Shown piece by piece: positions 26,307 through 34,800 of a stretch of DNA of 64,000 nt (the first letter of the stretch is position 1; each line of letters begins with the position of its first letter). Source of the stretch: Phenylobacterium montanum (lineage in GTDB: Bacteria > Pseudomonadota > Alphaproteobacteria > Caulobacterales > Caulobacteraceae). A program made the translations under genes and the position numbers. Where the stretch lies: assembly GCF_018135625.1 (NCBI RefSeq), contig NZ_CP073078.1, positions 1,426,001 through 1,490,000 of the forward strand, in the 5' to 3' direction. A model generated the notes under the pieces. That model searched no databases. It was not told where the DNA came from and saw nothing but the letters and a program-made list of their open reading frames with translations.

Positions 26307-27880
26307 CGAGCGGGCCGCGGCGTGCTAGTGGAAAGCCTGAACGTGCGGCCCGATGGGCGCTCACCCGTCGCCTGGATCGCCTGGGCCTTCAAGATCGCCG
26401 CGATGGCGAGGGCTCGTCGCTCGGCAAGCTTTGGACGTTCCGACGCATGGCCGGTTTGCGGCAAGCCCGGCACGCCGAGCTCGGGGATGTTCCAACGATT
26501 GGCCGCCCAGGCCGATGTGAGAACCGCCTCCTGACCATTGTCGTCAAGAGTGTCGGAGCCGTTTGCGAACCGGATCAAAGGCAGCGGTCCGAACGGTGGG
26601 GCGATGGCGATCGTCCAGCCCGGCGCTGACGCCGCGATACGCTGCTCCAGTTTTCGGTAGGTTTCCAGGTCCGCGCCAGGCAGCGCCTTGGCCTTCGCCG
26701 TCACCTGCCGATCATCCCGATCCAGGACGACCTCGCCCTGTCCCACACCGGCCGCCACTGCGACAAGCTTGGCTACGCGATCTGAGCTTTGCCGGCGCTC
26801 GCCCGCCTCGGCCTCGGCCTGCTGCAATTCATTGAGCTGAGCCTGTACGCCCCGGCTGTTCTGGTCGATGAGCAGCTGATCGGCTTGCAGATTTATCGGC
26901 CGACCCAATGCTTTCTCGAGGTCGGCCTGTAGCACAGCGTTGCTCCGGGACTTCACTCGGGGTGCGATCACCACGGCGCGGACCGCGACCGGCCTGGCGT
27001 CGAAATCCACCGTCAGCTGGGTCACACGCGAAGTTGGGCCAAACTGGCGGGTGAGCACAGACCGGATCTGCGCATTGGCTTCAACCTCGTCTGCGATCTG
27101 CTTGAGCGAGAGCCCGAGCGGGATCGCGAGCGCGACGAAGACCAGCGCCAGCACTGCTGTCTGCAGGCGTGTCTGATGGCGCGACAGCGCGTGGCCAAAG
27201 CCGTAGAACCGTGCGGTCACGGTGGCCGAAAAGGCGATGGTCACGAAGTTGGTGACGAACAGGGCCAGGGCGCCGAACAGGATGGGCGGATTCCAGGTCG
27301 CCAGCCCGTAGCCCACGACGGCGAGAGGCGGCATCAGCGCCGTGGCGATAGCGACGCCGACGATGGTGGCGCCCTGGCCCTTGATGACGGCGAAGGCGCC
27401 GGCCAGCGCCGCGAACAGGGCGATCATGAGATCGAACAGGTTCGGCCGCGTCCTTGCGAGGATCTCGCTGGTGACCTCCTTGAGGGGTGAAGCGAGCACA
27501 ATCAGGCCGGTGAATGCGACCGCCGCCAATGAACCCATGGCCAGCGCGGTCAACGAGCGTCGCGCTTCGCCGAAATCGAACACGGCGAGAGAAAAGCCCA
27601 AACCCAGGATCGGGTTCATCAGCGGCGAGATCAGCATGGCGCCGATCACAACGGCGGGAGACGACACCAATAGGCCCAGGACCGCGATGCCGGCCGACAT
27701 CAGGATCATGAACAGGTAACGCGGGGACCAGCCGCTTTCCGCGTTAACCTGCGCGAGCGTCTTTTGATGGTCGACCGCCGCGACGACCGAGTCCCGCCAA
27801 TACCGGATCAGGTCCAGACGCCGCCAGACGCCGTCCGCGCCATGGCTGTCAAGGATTGGCTCCGGCGTTTCGATCGGCAT
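26303..27880 (-). CDS. DUF389 membrane protein with OmpA-like C-terminal segment
   Basis: A 525-residue protein. Residues about 45-255 form the DUF389 membrane domain, with SSPAVVIGAMLISPLMNPILG and GQGATIVGVAIATALMPPLAV as the repeated hallmark segments. A long soluble region follows, ending in FANGSDTLDDNGQ and ERRALAIAAILKAQAI, which resembles an OmpA/MotB-type peptidoglycan-binding domain. If that match is right, the C-terminus is periplasmic. It overlaps the antiporter gene by 4 bp (ATGA). The function of DUF389 is unknown; the coupling suggests a role in ion or envelope homeostasis. Confidence 0.85.
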   Translation of the reverse strand: MPIETPEPILDSHGADGVWRRLDLIRYWRDSVVAAVDHQKTLAQVNAESGWSPRYLFMILMSAGIAVLGLLVSSPAVVIGAMLISPLMNPILGLGFSLAVFDFGEARRSLTALAMGSLAAVAFTGLIVLASPLKEVTSEILARTRPNLFDLMIALFAALAGAFAVIKGQGATIVGVAIATALMPPLAVVGYGLATWNPPILFGALALFVTNFVTIAFSATVTARFYGFGHALSRHQTRLQTAVLALVFVALAIPLGLSLKQIADEVEANAQIRSVLTRQFGPTSRVTQLTVDFDARPVAVRAVVIAPRVKSRSNAVLQADLEKALGRPINLQADQLLIDQNSRGVQAQLNELQQAEAEAGERRQSSDRVAKLVAVAAGVGQGEVVLDRDDRQVTAKAKALPGADLETYRKLEQRIAASAPGWTIAIAPPFGPLPLIRFANGSDTLDDNGQEAVLTSAWAANRWNIPELGVPGLPQTGHASERPKLAERRALAIAAILKAQAIQATGERPSGRTFRLSTSTPRPAR

Positions 27881-28088
27881 TGTCGCGTCCCCTCCCCGCC
27901 TAAGGCGCCGGCAAGGATAGGCAATGTATCTGGCCGGGCCTAGCTTTTGAGCCCGCGGCGCTGGCGATCAGCCAGGGCCAAAGGCGCCCAGCATGGCTTG
28001 TGCTAACGCACTCGATCGCGCCCCTTGTTCCACCGAAAGTCGACACGGCTGGCCCCGGGGAGGTCCACAATCGGCCCGATCACGGAAC

Positions 28089-28107
28089 TGTCAGGCTGAA
28101 GCGCTAG
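28089..28107 (+). promoter_or_regulatory. Upstream box TGTCAGGC-N5-CGCTAG
   Basis: The 19-nt element TGTC(A/G)GGC-N5-CGCTAG recurs at 33953-33971 and 55263-55281, each time just before a TATC-N7-GATA site. The spacing to the site is 7 nt here and at 33953, and 2 nt at 55263. It may be a second factor-binding site or a promoter element. Confidence 0.45.
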
Positions 28108-28114
28108 CGAAATC

Positions 28115-28131
28115 ATATCCTAATATGATAT
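28115..28131 (+). promoter_or_regulatory. TATC-N7-GATA operator-like palindrome
   Basis: ATATC-CTAATAT-GATAT, 38 nt before the pseudo-receiver start codon. The right arm continues as GATATATATT and could supply a -10. Divergent from the DUF389-antiporter operon, whose start is 234 bp away. Confidence 0.7.
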
Positions 28132-28169
28132 ATATTGCACCAGCAAAGACATGAACGAAGGAACCGGCG

Positions 28170-28520
28170 ATGCCTGGAAATTTCACTGAAACCGTGCTGC
28201 TGGTCTGCAGCGACGAGGTACGCGCCAGCGACATCCTTTCGAAGCTCTTCGACAAGGGAATAGACGCGATTGGCCCCGTGAAGGACTCGGCGACGGCCAT
28301 GGCGCTCGCCGGCCAGAAGGCGCCGACGCTCGCGATCATCGCCCGCCCGCCAGCGGGGCGGCGGAACGCATGGCAACTTGCGCGGGCTTTGATGGACAAC
28401 TGGGGAATCGCCTCGCTGCTGCTGGATACGGCGCGCCAGGATGGATGTGATGGCGCCGATCCATCCTGGTGGAGACCGGGTTCCGGCCAACTGGCCCGCT
28501 TGAAGTCGGCACTGGGGTGA
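28170..28520 (+). CDS. Pseudo-receiver (CheY-like) protein, copy 1
   Basis: A 116-residue protein that follows the receiver-domain plan: first strand TVLLVCSDE with acidic D15/E16, helix, GIDAIGPVKDSATAMALA, then the third strand TLAIIARPPAG. In receivers this strand reads like DLAILDINLPG; here the phosphate-accepting Asp position is A58. The usual Lys of the last loop is replaced around WWRPGSG (R102). The protein therefore cannot be phosphorylated in the normal way and may act as a fixed-state or ligand-sensing receiver. It has no output domain. A near-identical copy is at 34033-34383, and both are followed by a PRC-barrel-like secreted protein. Confidence 0.75.
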   Translation: MPGNFTETVLLVCSDEVRASDILSKLFDKGIDAIGPVKDSATAMALAGQKAPTLAIIARPPAGRRNAWQLARALMDNWGIASLLLDTARQDGCDGADPSWWRPGSGQLARLKSALG

Positions 28521-28547
28521 CGCGGCGCCTTGGGCGCGAGCTGTGAG

Positions 28548-28937
28548 ATGAGAAATCGCCTGCTATTCGCCGCGATCGGCGGCTTGGTGTTTCTGGCTGG
28601 GGCATTCAGTAGCGCAGCTAGCAATGTCTCTCCCTCTGCCGCGGGTCCTCTGCATAAGAGCCTGTCCTTAGCCGCTGCACCGCCGACTTCGCCGCGCGTC
28701 AGGCTTTCTGGCCTCCAAATCGGTACGGTGGTGGTGGACAGCAGTGGGCGGATGATTGGCGTTATCCGCAAGTTGGGCCTCTCACGGGACGGCCACCCGG
28801 CCGTGCTGCTATTGCACAATGGCTCGAAACTTGATGTCCCCGCCTCACAGTTCGCGCTCCAAAGCGATCGTGACGAAGCTTTGCTTTTGATGGACCGATC
28901 GAGGCTGCGCACCATGGCGATCCTGAACAGCGGATGA
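28548..28937 (+). CDS. Secreted PRC-barrel-like protein, copy 1
   Basis: A 129-residue protein with a signal peptide (LLFAAIGGLVFLAGAFSSAAS) and a single small beta domain, GLQIGTVVVDSSGRMIGVIRK ... AVLLLHNGSKLDVP, whose layout resembles a PRC barrel. The ATG at 28548 is chosen because the signal peptide then starts at residue 1. It follows the pseudo-receiver by 27 bp and is repeated at 34411-34800. PRC barrels often tune other proteins or bind RNA or surfaces; an exported one is likely periplasmic. The function is unknown. Confidence 0.65.
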   Translation: MRNRLLFAAIGGLVFLAGAFSSAASNVSPSAAGPLHKSLSLAAAPPTSPRVRLSGLQIGTVVVDSSGRMIGVIRKLGLSRDGHPAVLLLHNGSKLDVPASQFALQSDRDEALLLMDRSRLRTMAILNSG

Positions 28938-29064
28938 TCGGGCGTACGCGGCTTCCCAGTGATTCCCGGCGCCCCCGGATCACCGCCGGCAGAAGCCGGC
29001 GAGGATCGCCGAGGTGCTCAGGCCTAGCGACCATCCGCCGGAAAAGCCTGTGTTCGGTTCGGTC

Positions 29065-30735
29065 ATGACCACGCTGACGACTGGTTGCGCCGATTGCGTC
29101 CCTGACCGCGGCAAAGCCTGTACTGTCCGGTCATCGGGAGAGTCGGAATGCAAGCCGCAGCGGCTCATTCCTTGTCTTGCGCCGCCCACCTTCCGGATCG
29201 CTGTCGCCCTCCTGCCTTTCGGGTTGACCTTAACCGGGTCTGCGCGGGCGTCGGCGGCCGTTGCTGACCGGCCCAGCCTGACCGAGGTCGCCGGCGAGCC
29301 AAGCCCGGCGTTCCTGCAAGGCCTCGCGCCGGCGGTACGCGAGGCTTATGCAAATGATCAGGACAGGCCCATTTGGTCGGAAGCCGCGGCCGCAGAGCTG
29401 GTGGCGTCGCTGAAGACGGCCGGGCGAAACGGCATCGACCCGCGGCCATTTCTCGCCCTCATCGCCCGCCCCACTGGACCCGGCCCGCGAGACAGGGCGC
29501 TCACGCTCGCGGCGCTTGCCTATGCCAAGGCCCTGTCGTCGGGGCTGGCCGACCCGCGCCGGCTGTTTCCGATCTTTACGCTTCGGCTCAATAAGACCGA
29601 TCTGGTCGCTGGGCTACACGCCGCACTGCAGAACAGCAGGATCGGTCCCTGGCTCGAAGGGCTTGCACCACAGGATGCGGACTATCAGACGCTCTCGGCG
29701 GCCTATCTCGACGCGCTCCAGCATGTGTCCGACCCGATCTCAGGCCGCATCCCACCGGGACCGCTGATCCGGATTGGCGACAGCGACCCGCGCGTGAGCG
29801 CGATCACCACGCGGCTCATGCACGAGGGCTATCCCACTTCGGATGAATCGTCGGCGCAGCCGCTCGGCGCCATCCCCCCGCCCTCAGTTTGGACATCGGG
29901 CTTGTCGACGGCCCTCACGCGCTACCAGGTGGACCACGGTCTCGCCGCCGACGGGGTCATCGGCCCCAAAACGCTGAAGTTGTTAAATGAAACGCCGTCG
30001 GACCGGGCGCAGCGGCTCGCGGTCAATCTGGAGCGTAGGCGTTGGCTCGATCGAGCGGCGCCCGACACACGCATCGACGTCAACACCGCCTCCGCCGGGC
30101 TGACCTTCTTTCGAAGCCGCCGCCTCGTCTTGACCACCCGGGTGATCGCGGGACGTCCGCGGTCGCCAACGCCCATGCTCGAGGCGACCTTCGACCGGGT
30201 GATCGTCAATCCGCCCTGGGTGGTTCCGGCCTCCATCGCCCGCCGCGAGATCGAACCGAAGGGGGCAGCCTATCTGCGACGACACCACATGCGTTGGCGC
30301 GACGGACACATCGTGCAGTCGGCCGGGCCATGGGCGGCCCTGGGCCAGGTGAAATTCGACGTGCGCGATCCCTATGCCATCTACCTTCACGACACGCCGC
30401 AGAAGGCGTTGTTCGAACGAAGCCAACGCCATCTGAGCCATGCCTGCGTGCGCGTGGACCGCGCCGTCGACTTTGCCCGCAGCTTGGCCGAAGCGTCAGG
30501 CGAGGGCGCGGATTTCAACGCAGACCTAGTCAGCGGGAAGACCCGCGTCGTTCCGCTCGCGCAAAGCCTTACTGTCCGCCTTCTCTATCATACCGTATTC
30601 GTGGATCCCGCAGGTAAGGTAAAGTTCCGTCCCGACGTCTACGGCTGGGACGCCGAGGTTGCGTCAGCGCTCGGAATGGAGCCCACCCCGGATGAAAACG
30701 TCGAGCCGGCCGGACCGACGTCACTCGGCCCCTGA
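29065..30735 (+). CDS. Murein L,D-transpeptidase (YcbB/YkuD type)
   Basis: A 556-residue enzyme (if the ATG at 29065 is used) of the LdtD/YcbB layout: scaffold domain, a peptidoglycan-binding helix bundle (YQVDHGLAADGVIGPKTL), then the YkuD catalytic domain with IVNPPWVVPASIARREI and the active-site Cys near 461 in SHACVRV. A hydrophobic export segment (FRIAVALLPFGLTLTGSARASA) lies around residues 43-64. It makes 3-3 crosslinks in the cell wall, a known response to envelope stress. The start is uncertain: 29014 is also open, and the best ribosome site (GGGAGA near 29139) is in another frame. It sits inside the duplicated block, absent from copy 2. Confidence 0.85.
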   Translation: MTTLTTGCADCVPDRGKACTVRSSGESECKPQRLIPCLAPPTFRIAVALLPFGLTLTGSARASAAVADRPSLTEVAGEPSPAFLQGLAPAVREAYANDQDRPIWSEAAAAELVASLKTAGRNGIDPRPFLALIARPTGPGPRDRALTLAALAYAKALSSGLADPRRLFPIFTLRLNKTDLVAGLHAALQNSRIGPWLEGLAPQDADYQTLSAAYLDALQHVSDPISGRIPPGPLIRIGDSDPRVSAITTRLMHEGYPTSDESSAQPLGAIPPPSVWTSGLSTALTRYQVDHGLAADGVIGPKTLKLLNETPSDRAQRLAVNLERRRWLDRAAPDTRIDVNTASAGLTFFRSRRLVLTTRVIAGRPRSPTPMLEATFDRVIVNPPWVVPASIARREIEPKGAAYLRRHHMRWRDGHIVQSAGPWAALGQVKFDVRDPYAIYLHDTPQKALFERSQRHLSHACVRVDRAVDFARSLAEASGEGADFNADLVSGKTRVVPLAQSLTVRLLYHTVFVDPAGKVKFRPDVYGWDAEVASALGMEPTPDENVEPAGPTSLGP

Positions 30736-31282
30736 AGCGTGTCGCTTGGCAGATTTGGGTCCGTCGGCGCAGGGATTCGCGCCAAGCGACAGGCCACTCC
30801 GGTAAAGCAAAAGATGATCAAGAAAACCAACCTCAGCCAACTTGCTCCAGCTCTTCAGAAAAGCGCGCATCGGGCCTGACTAGGCTTGAGCGCGCCGATG
30901 CATTGAAGACGCCCGAGGGCGTGCCGACCTCGCCCAACATGTCGCGAGGTGCCGCGATTGCGCCGGCAAGCCCACACAACGCTCATCGCTCCTATGGCGG
31001 TCTTGGCGGAGAACTCCCCATGCTCCGCTCGCTTCCTTCTATGCACGCTCGCGCAGACGCGGCTGGGCTTCAGGAGCTGGCGGACGGATAGATGGCCAGC
31101 GCCAGTCCCGTCCTTTTGTGTCCGGATCGCCGGAGTCTCAGGACAATGTCCCCCGCCCTGCTCTTCTCGGCCGCCGCCCCGTGCCACGGCGGACAGGCTT
31201 TAGGCGCCATACGTGCCTGGGAGCTGCCGCTCGGGAGGGGCGGGTTTGGGTCAGCGGACGTTATCCGAGCTAGCGAAATGAG
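30736..31282. other. Intergenic gap, no gene seen
   Basis: These 547 bases follow the L,D-transpeptidase and precede the 3' end of the convergent minus gene. At 30825-30869 lies a 45-bp stretch matching 34891-34935 at 41 positions (counted by eye), the displaced tail of the duplication. Nothing else was recognised. Confidence 0.5.
30825..30869 (+). repeat. Displaced tail of the segmental duplication
   Basis: Begins AACCAACCTCAGCCAA and ends CAGAAAAGCGCGCA; pairs with 34891-34935 with four differences. In copy 2 it lies 8 bp after the main repeat; here it is 1.8 kb away, with the transpeptidase gene between. Confidence 0.75.
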
Positions 31283-31774
31283 CTATTTCTTGTGCGAGCG
31301 CGACTGCGGACTCACTACGGCCCAGTGGACCCTCCAGACACCGTCCGGATCGAGCTTGAACCCAGCGATATAGTTCACGCGATGAGTCATCGGTACGCCG
31401 CCGTCGACGCTGTCCTCGTCGTAGGTCGACCTGTAGACAGCCATGTCGCCAGCACCGCCGACATCCACCGTCTCGTCAAGCTTGGTTACGTGCCACGACG
31501 GGCTGCGCTTAAATGTTTCGACAAAGCCCTCGCGATCAGCGGTTGGGCCAAGGATCGGCGGACTGCCGCTCTCCATGAACATCAGATCGGGGGCATCGTA
31601 CTTCGTCGCTAGCTCGGCGTTCTTACCGTTTATGCCAGCAATCATTTCGGCGACTTGCGCCTCGATCTTCTCCGCGATTTGAGATTTGCTTTGATCGGCG
31701 GCGCATGCTGCGGTCGGTACGATCGTCGAGGAAGATAAGAGTGCGGCTATCGCCAATACGAGCCGAGTGTTCAT
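31283..31774 (-). CDS. Exported SnoaL/DUF4440-like protein
   Basis: A 163-residue protein with a signal peptide (RLVLAIAALLSSSTIVPTAACA) and an NTF2-fold domain (IEAQVAEMIAGINGKNAELATKYDAPDLMFM). The ending VWRVHWAVVSPQSR is typical of DUF4440/SnoaL strands. It probably acts in the periplasm. GC content is visibly lower than in its neighbours, which may reflect later acquisition. No catalytic residues can be assigned. Confidence 0.75.
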   Translation of the reverse strand: MNTRLVLAIAALLSSSTIVPTAACAADQSKSQIAEKIEAQVAEMIAGINGKNAELATKYDAPDLMFMESGSPPILGPTADREGFVETFKRSPSWHVTKLDETVDVGGAGDMAVYRSTYDEDSVDGGVPMTHRVNYIAGFKLDPDGVWRVHWAVVSPQSRSHKK

Positions 31775-32136
31775 CTCGTGCTCCGTTCATGATTTGCTCG
31801 CGATAGATTATAGTATTCGCCTTTCCCTGTCAGCCTGAATATTTTGTATGGACGTTGGCGCGGACAGCGTCGGCCCAAAGCTGATCACGGTTGTCATGCC
31901 GGCCAGCTAGTCCCGGGAGCCTGCCGACTGGAACGCCCTGATGGACAGCGTTCAAATCCTGCAAAGCTTGCGAAATGCAGAACCTGCTATTTGGGCCGAA
32001 ATCCCGCTGGACGCGCCTAACCGCAATACCACGGCTGCGACACGACACAATCGACGGGCCGTCAGGGTATAGACATGGGATCTGCAGCCTGGTCGCTCGG
32101 CTCAACTGAGCGCGCGGCGGGTCGCGGCGCCCAAGG
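31775..32136. other. Gap between two minus-strand genes
   Basis: Contains the promoter of the exported SnoaL-like gene. Around 31860-32080 on the plus strand a broken frame reads LITVVMPAS, stop, then ADWNALMDSVQILQSL, which faintly resembles a YefM/Phd antitoxin end; this is too weak to call. Nothing else was seen. Confidence 0.4.
31807..31833 (-). promoter_or_regulatory. Putative promoter of the exported SnoaL-like gene
   Basis: On the minus strand CTGACA (31833-31828) is followed after 15 bp by a perfect TATAAT (31812-31807), 33 bp before the start codon. The spacer is short for sigma70. Confidence 0.4.
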
Positions 32137-33414
32137 CTACGTGTCGCCAACCGCTTCGAGCGCCCTCCCATAGCCCATTCGGACGATCACCCGCTCCAGG
32201 GTCAGGCTCTGGACAATGATAGAGAACACCACCACGACATAAGTCGCCGCCAGAATGATTGACCGTTCGCGCGATGGCGCCAGGGAGAGGGCCATCGCCA
32301 CCGAGAGGCCCCCACGTACCCCCGCCCAAGTGAGCACCGCCACGAGTCCTGGCCTCACGCCGCCATCGAGGGCGGCGAGCAAGGCCGACGGCCCTGCTAA
32401 GGACGCCCATCTGCCAATGAAGATCAGCGGGATCGCGGCGGTGGCTAAGAGGTCTACCAGGGGGTCGAAATGAAGGCTGAACACCTCCAGTCCCACGAGC
32501 AGAAAAAGGACCCCATTGAGATTTTCATCGACAATGGTCCAAAATGCACGGGTGTAATGACGCGTCTGGTCGCTCATCGCCTGACGGGCGCTGTGTCGGC
32601 CGAGCATGAGCCCCGCAACGACCACGGCGATCGGCCCGGAGAGATCCAGCGCCTGCGCTATTGCGTAAACACCCGTCGCCAGGGCCAGGGTGATGCCGAC
32701 CTCTACGACGTAGTCGTCGATCGAGCGCATCGCGTGAATCGATATCAAGCCAGCGATCAGCCCCAACGCGCCGCCTCCGCCCGCTGTAAGCATGATCCGG
32801 CCCGCCAAGGGCAGTGGCATTGCGGCCCCGCCGCCCAAGGCCAGGGTCACTGTCGCGCCGAACAGCACGACGCCGACCCCGTCATTGAAAAGCGCCTCGC
32901 CTTCGATCAACGCGCGGATGTCGGCCACTAGGCTGGTCCGCTTTAACGCCGCTAGAACGCCGACCGGATCGGTTGGGCTGATTAGCACACCGAACACAAG
33001 CGCCCAGGCGAATGACAATGCGACGCCGACTTGGCGCGCAACCAGCCAAAAGCCGCCGCCGATCACGAAGGCCGAAATGACCACGCCGAAGGTCGCCAAT
33101 GTCGCGGCGGTCCAACCGCGCCGGCGAAGAGCCTCGAAATCTACGTGCATGGCCCCGGCAAACAGCAGATAGGCCAGCATGAAGCGGAGCACGGCGGTCG
33201 AGAAATCAACTTGCGCCACGATCTGGCCGACTGCGCGGCGGACGCCCAGGCCTGGCAAGAGCCTATCGATCCCGATCAAGGCGAGAGTTGAGGCAAGGCC
33301 GACCAGGAGCATCGCCACGCCCGTCGGCAAGCGCAACACCTTCAGGTTCAGCCAGCCAATCATGGCGCTGAGGGTCAGGAACAGCGCAACAAGATCGAAC
33401 AGCGATAGGGCCAT
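32137..33414 (-). CDS. CPA1-family Na+(K+)/H+ antiporter, second copy
   Basis: A 425-residue membrane exchanger with the same motifs as the first copy: SPTDPVGV near 150 and GEALFNDGVGVVLFG near 178. The two proteins share length, motif spacing and a tail of similar length, so they are paralogs, but divergence is large. Unlike the first it is not coupled to a DUF389 gene. Each antiporter gene lies upstream of, and divergent from, one copy of the pseudo-receiver module, so a larger ancestral block may have been duplicated. Confidence 0.92.
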   Translation of the reverse strand: MALSLFDLVALFLTLSAMIGWLNLKVLRLPTGVAMLLVGLASTLALIGIDRLLPGLGVRRAVGQIVAQVDFSTAVLRFMLAYLLFAGAMHVDFEALRRRGWTAATLATFGVVISAFVIGGGFWLVARQVGVALSFAWALVFGVLISPTDPVGVLAALKRTSLVADIRALIEGEALFNDGVGVVLFGATVTLALGGGAAMPLPLAGRIMLTAGGGGALGLIAGLISIHAMRSIDDYVVEVGITLALATGVYAIAQALDLSGPIAVVVAGLMLGRHSARQAMSDQTRHYTRAFWTIVDENLNGVLFLLVGLEVFSLHFDPLVDLLATAAIPLIFIGRWASLAGPSALLAALDGGVRPGLVAVLTWAGVRGGLSVAMALSLAPSRERSIILAATYVVVVFSIIVQSLTLERVIVRMGYGRALEAVGDT

Positions 33415-33657
33415 GGATCCTTGCTGGCGCGTCGAACGGCTCAGAGCAATGGGAAACCGCGCCCTTTATGAACCGTTTATCGCCTCGCCGGCCATTAGGC
33501 GTCGAACCTTGATGGCCAGTTGCGGTATGCTGTTGTGGTTAGAGTTTGAAGTCGATCTTGCGGCGCCGACTTTTCCCGCCGTCCGCGCAGCGGCGGATGC
33601 GCTCTCGGCATTGATCCTCCCCATGAGTGGCGGCGGACGATTGAGCACTAGGCGGGG

Positions 33658-33855
33658 ATGGAGTTGGCAAAGGAGTCGATCGCGACCTTGGCCCATTTCC
33701 CTTTCGGACTGCTCCTCATTCTCGGGCTGCCGTGCCTGGCGGTTGCGATACTCCTTGCTATCGAATTTGCAGATGTGCGGGCGCCATCCCACGAGGCTGA
33801 ACCGGGCGACGCGACCGGGCTGAAGGGCGAAGGCAGCGACGGCTCCGGTCAATGA
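33658..33855 (+). CDS. Small single-span membrane protein (hypothetical)
   Basis: A 65-residue frame with one hydrophobic helix (FPFGLLLILGLPCLAVAILL) and a charged, Gly/Asp-rich tail. GGCGGGG lies before the ATG. No family is recognised. It may be a real small membrane protein of the island or a chance frame; 33415-33657 upstream holds no other gene. Confidence 0.4.
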   Translation: MELAKESIATLAHFPFGLLLILGLPCLAVAILLAIEFADVRAPSHEAEPGDATGLKGEGSDGSGQ

Positions 33856-33952
33856 AATCCATGCGCCCCGGCATTGTCTGCATGTGAGCGCCTTTCTACG
33901 CGGCCGGGTATGCCGCCGGCCCGAGCTTTCATAGCTTGCGTAGTCACGGAAC

Positions 33953-33971
33953 TGTCAGGCGAACGCGCTAG
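33953..33971 (+). promoter_or_regulatory. Upstream box TGTCAGGC-N5-CGCTAG
   Basis: Same element as at 28089-28107, 7 nt before the TATC-N7-GATA site. Confidence 0.45.
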
Positions 33972-33978
33972 GGATTTA

Positions 33979-33995
33979 ACATCCCGCTGGGATAT
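33979..33995 (+). promoter_or_regulatory. TATC-N7-GATA operator-like palindrome
   Basis: ACATC-CCGCTGG-GATAT, 37 nt before the pseudo-receiver copy 2 start. The right arm runs into a perfect TATAAT (33993-33998), so a bound protein would cover the -10. Confidence 0.65.
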
Positions 33996-34032
33996 AATGT
34001 CATGGCGGAGGGCATGGCGGCAGGAGATGGCG

Positions 34033-34383
34033 ATGCCCGAAAATTTCACTGAAACCGTTTTGCTGGTCTGTAGCGACGAGGTGCGCGCCAGCGACATCCT
34101 TGCCAAGCTCTTCGACAAGGGAATAGACGCGATTGGGCCAGTGAAGGACTCTGCAACCGCCATCGCCCTTGCCGGCCAGAAGGCGCCGACACTCGCGATC
34201 ATCGCCCGACCGCCAGCCGGGCGGCGGAACGCCTGGCAATTGGCGCGAGCCCTGGTGAGCAACTGGGGGATCGCCCCGCTGCTTCTGGATACGGCGCGCA
34301 AGGACGGATGGGACGGGACGGATCCATCTTGGTGGCGTCCGGGTTCTGGGCAGCTGGCCCGATTGAAGGCCGCGCTCGGGTGA
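34033..34383 (+). CDS. Pseudo-receiver (CheY-like) protein, copy 2
   Basis: A 116-residue paralog of the 28170-28520 product, differing at only about a dozen positions. It keeps the same changes in the active site: A58 in TLAIIARPPAG in place of the phospho-Asp, and WWRPGSG in the last loop. That both copies preserve these substitutions suggests the unphosphorylatable form is the working form. The start at 34033 has AGGAG 6 nt upstream and gives the same length as copy 1. Confidence 0.75.
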   Translation: MPENFTETVLLVCSDEVRASDILAKLFDKGIDAIGPVKDSATAIALAGQKAPTLAIIARPPAGRRNAWQLARALVSNWGIAPLLLDTARKDGWDGTDPSWWRPGSGQLARLKAALG

Positions 34384-34410
34384 TGTGGCGTCTCGGATAT
34401 GGAAATTGAG

Positions 34411-34800
34411 ATGAGAAACCGCCTGCTATTCGCCGCAATCGGGGGCCTTGTGTTCCTGGCCGGGGCATTCAGCAGCGCCGCCAGCACAGTCTCAGGTCGT
34501 GCCAGCGGCCCTCTACGTGAGGATCTGTCCGTGACCGCGGCTCCGCTTGCTTCAGCGGATTTCAAATTCTCCGGCCTCCAGGTCGGAACGGTCGTGGTGG
34601 ACGGCCGCGGCCGAACGATCGGCGTCATCCGAAAGCTGGATCTCTTGCTGGACGGTCACCCAGCCGTGCTGCTGTTGCACAATGGCTCGAAGCTTGACGT
34701 TCCAAGATCGCAATTGGCGCTCAGAAACGATCGTGATGACGCTTTGCTTTTGATGGACCGCTCGAAGCTGCGCACCATGGCGATCCTGAACAGCGGATGA
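34411..34800 (+). CDS. Secreted PRC-barrel-like protein, copy 2
   Basis: A 129-residue paralog of 28548-28937. The signal peptide and the last 30 residues (LLLMDRS-LRTMAILNSG) are nearly unchanged, while the linker after the signal peptide has diverged. Conservation of the barrel and C-terminus points to function there. It is 27 bp after the pseudo-receiver. Confidence 0.65.
   Translation: MRNRLLFAAIGGLVFLAGAFSSAASTVSGRASGPLREDLSVTAAPLASADFKFSGLQVGTVVVDGRGRTIGVIRKLDLLLDGHPAVLLLHNGSKLDVPRSQLALRNDRDDALLLMDRSKLRTMAILNSG

Larger units (their letters stand above)
28081..29020 (+). repeat. Segmental duplication, copy 1
   Basis: Covers a promoter box, a TATC-N7-GATA site, the pseudo-receiver gene and the PRC-barrel-like gene. 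It matches 33945-34882 from CACGGAACTGTCAGGC to GCCGAGGTGCTCA. The proteins differ at a modest number of positions, so the duplication is not recent. A 45-bp tail homologous to 34891-34935 is displaced to 30825-30869, beyond the L,D-transpeptidase gene. Confidence 0.85.

Noticed and set aside
29140-29260. ATG with a strong ribosome site at the head of the L,D-transpeptidase region
   Set aside because: It is in a different frame and stops after about 40 codons; it does not give the enzyme start.
31860-32080. YefM/Phd antitoxin relic on the plus strand
   Set aside because: A short similarity broken by a stop, with no toxin gene nearby; too weak to annotate.
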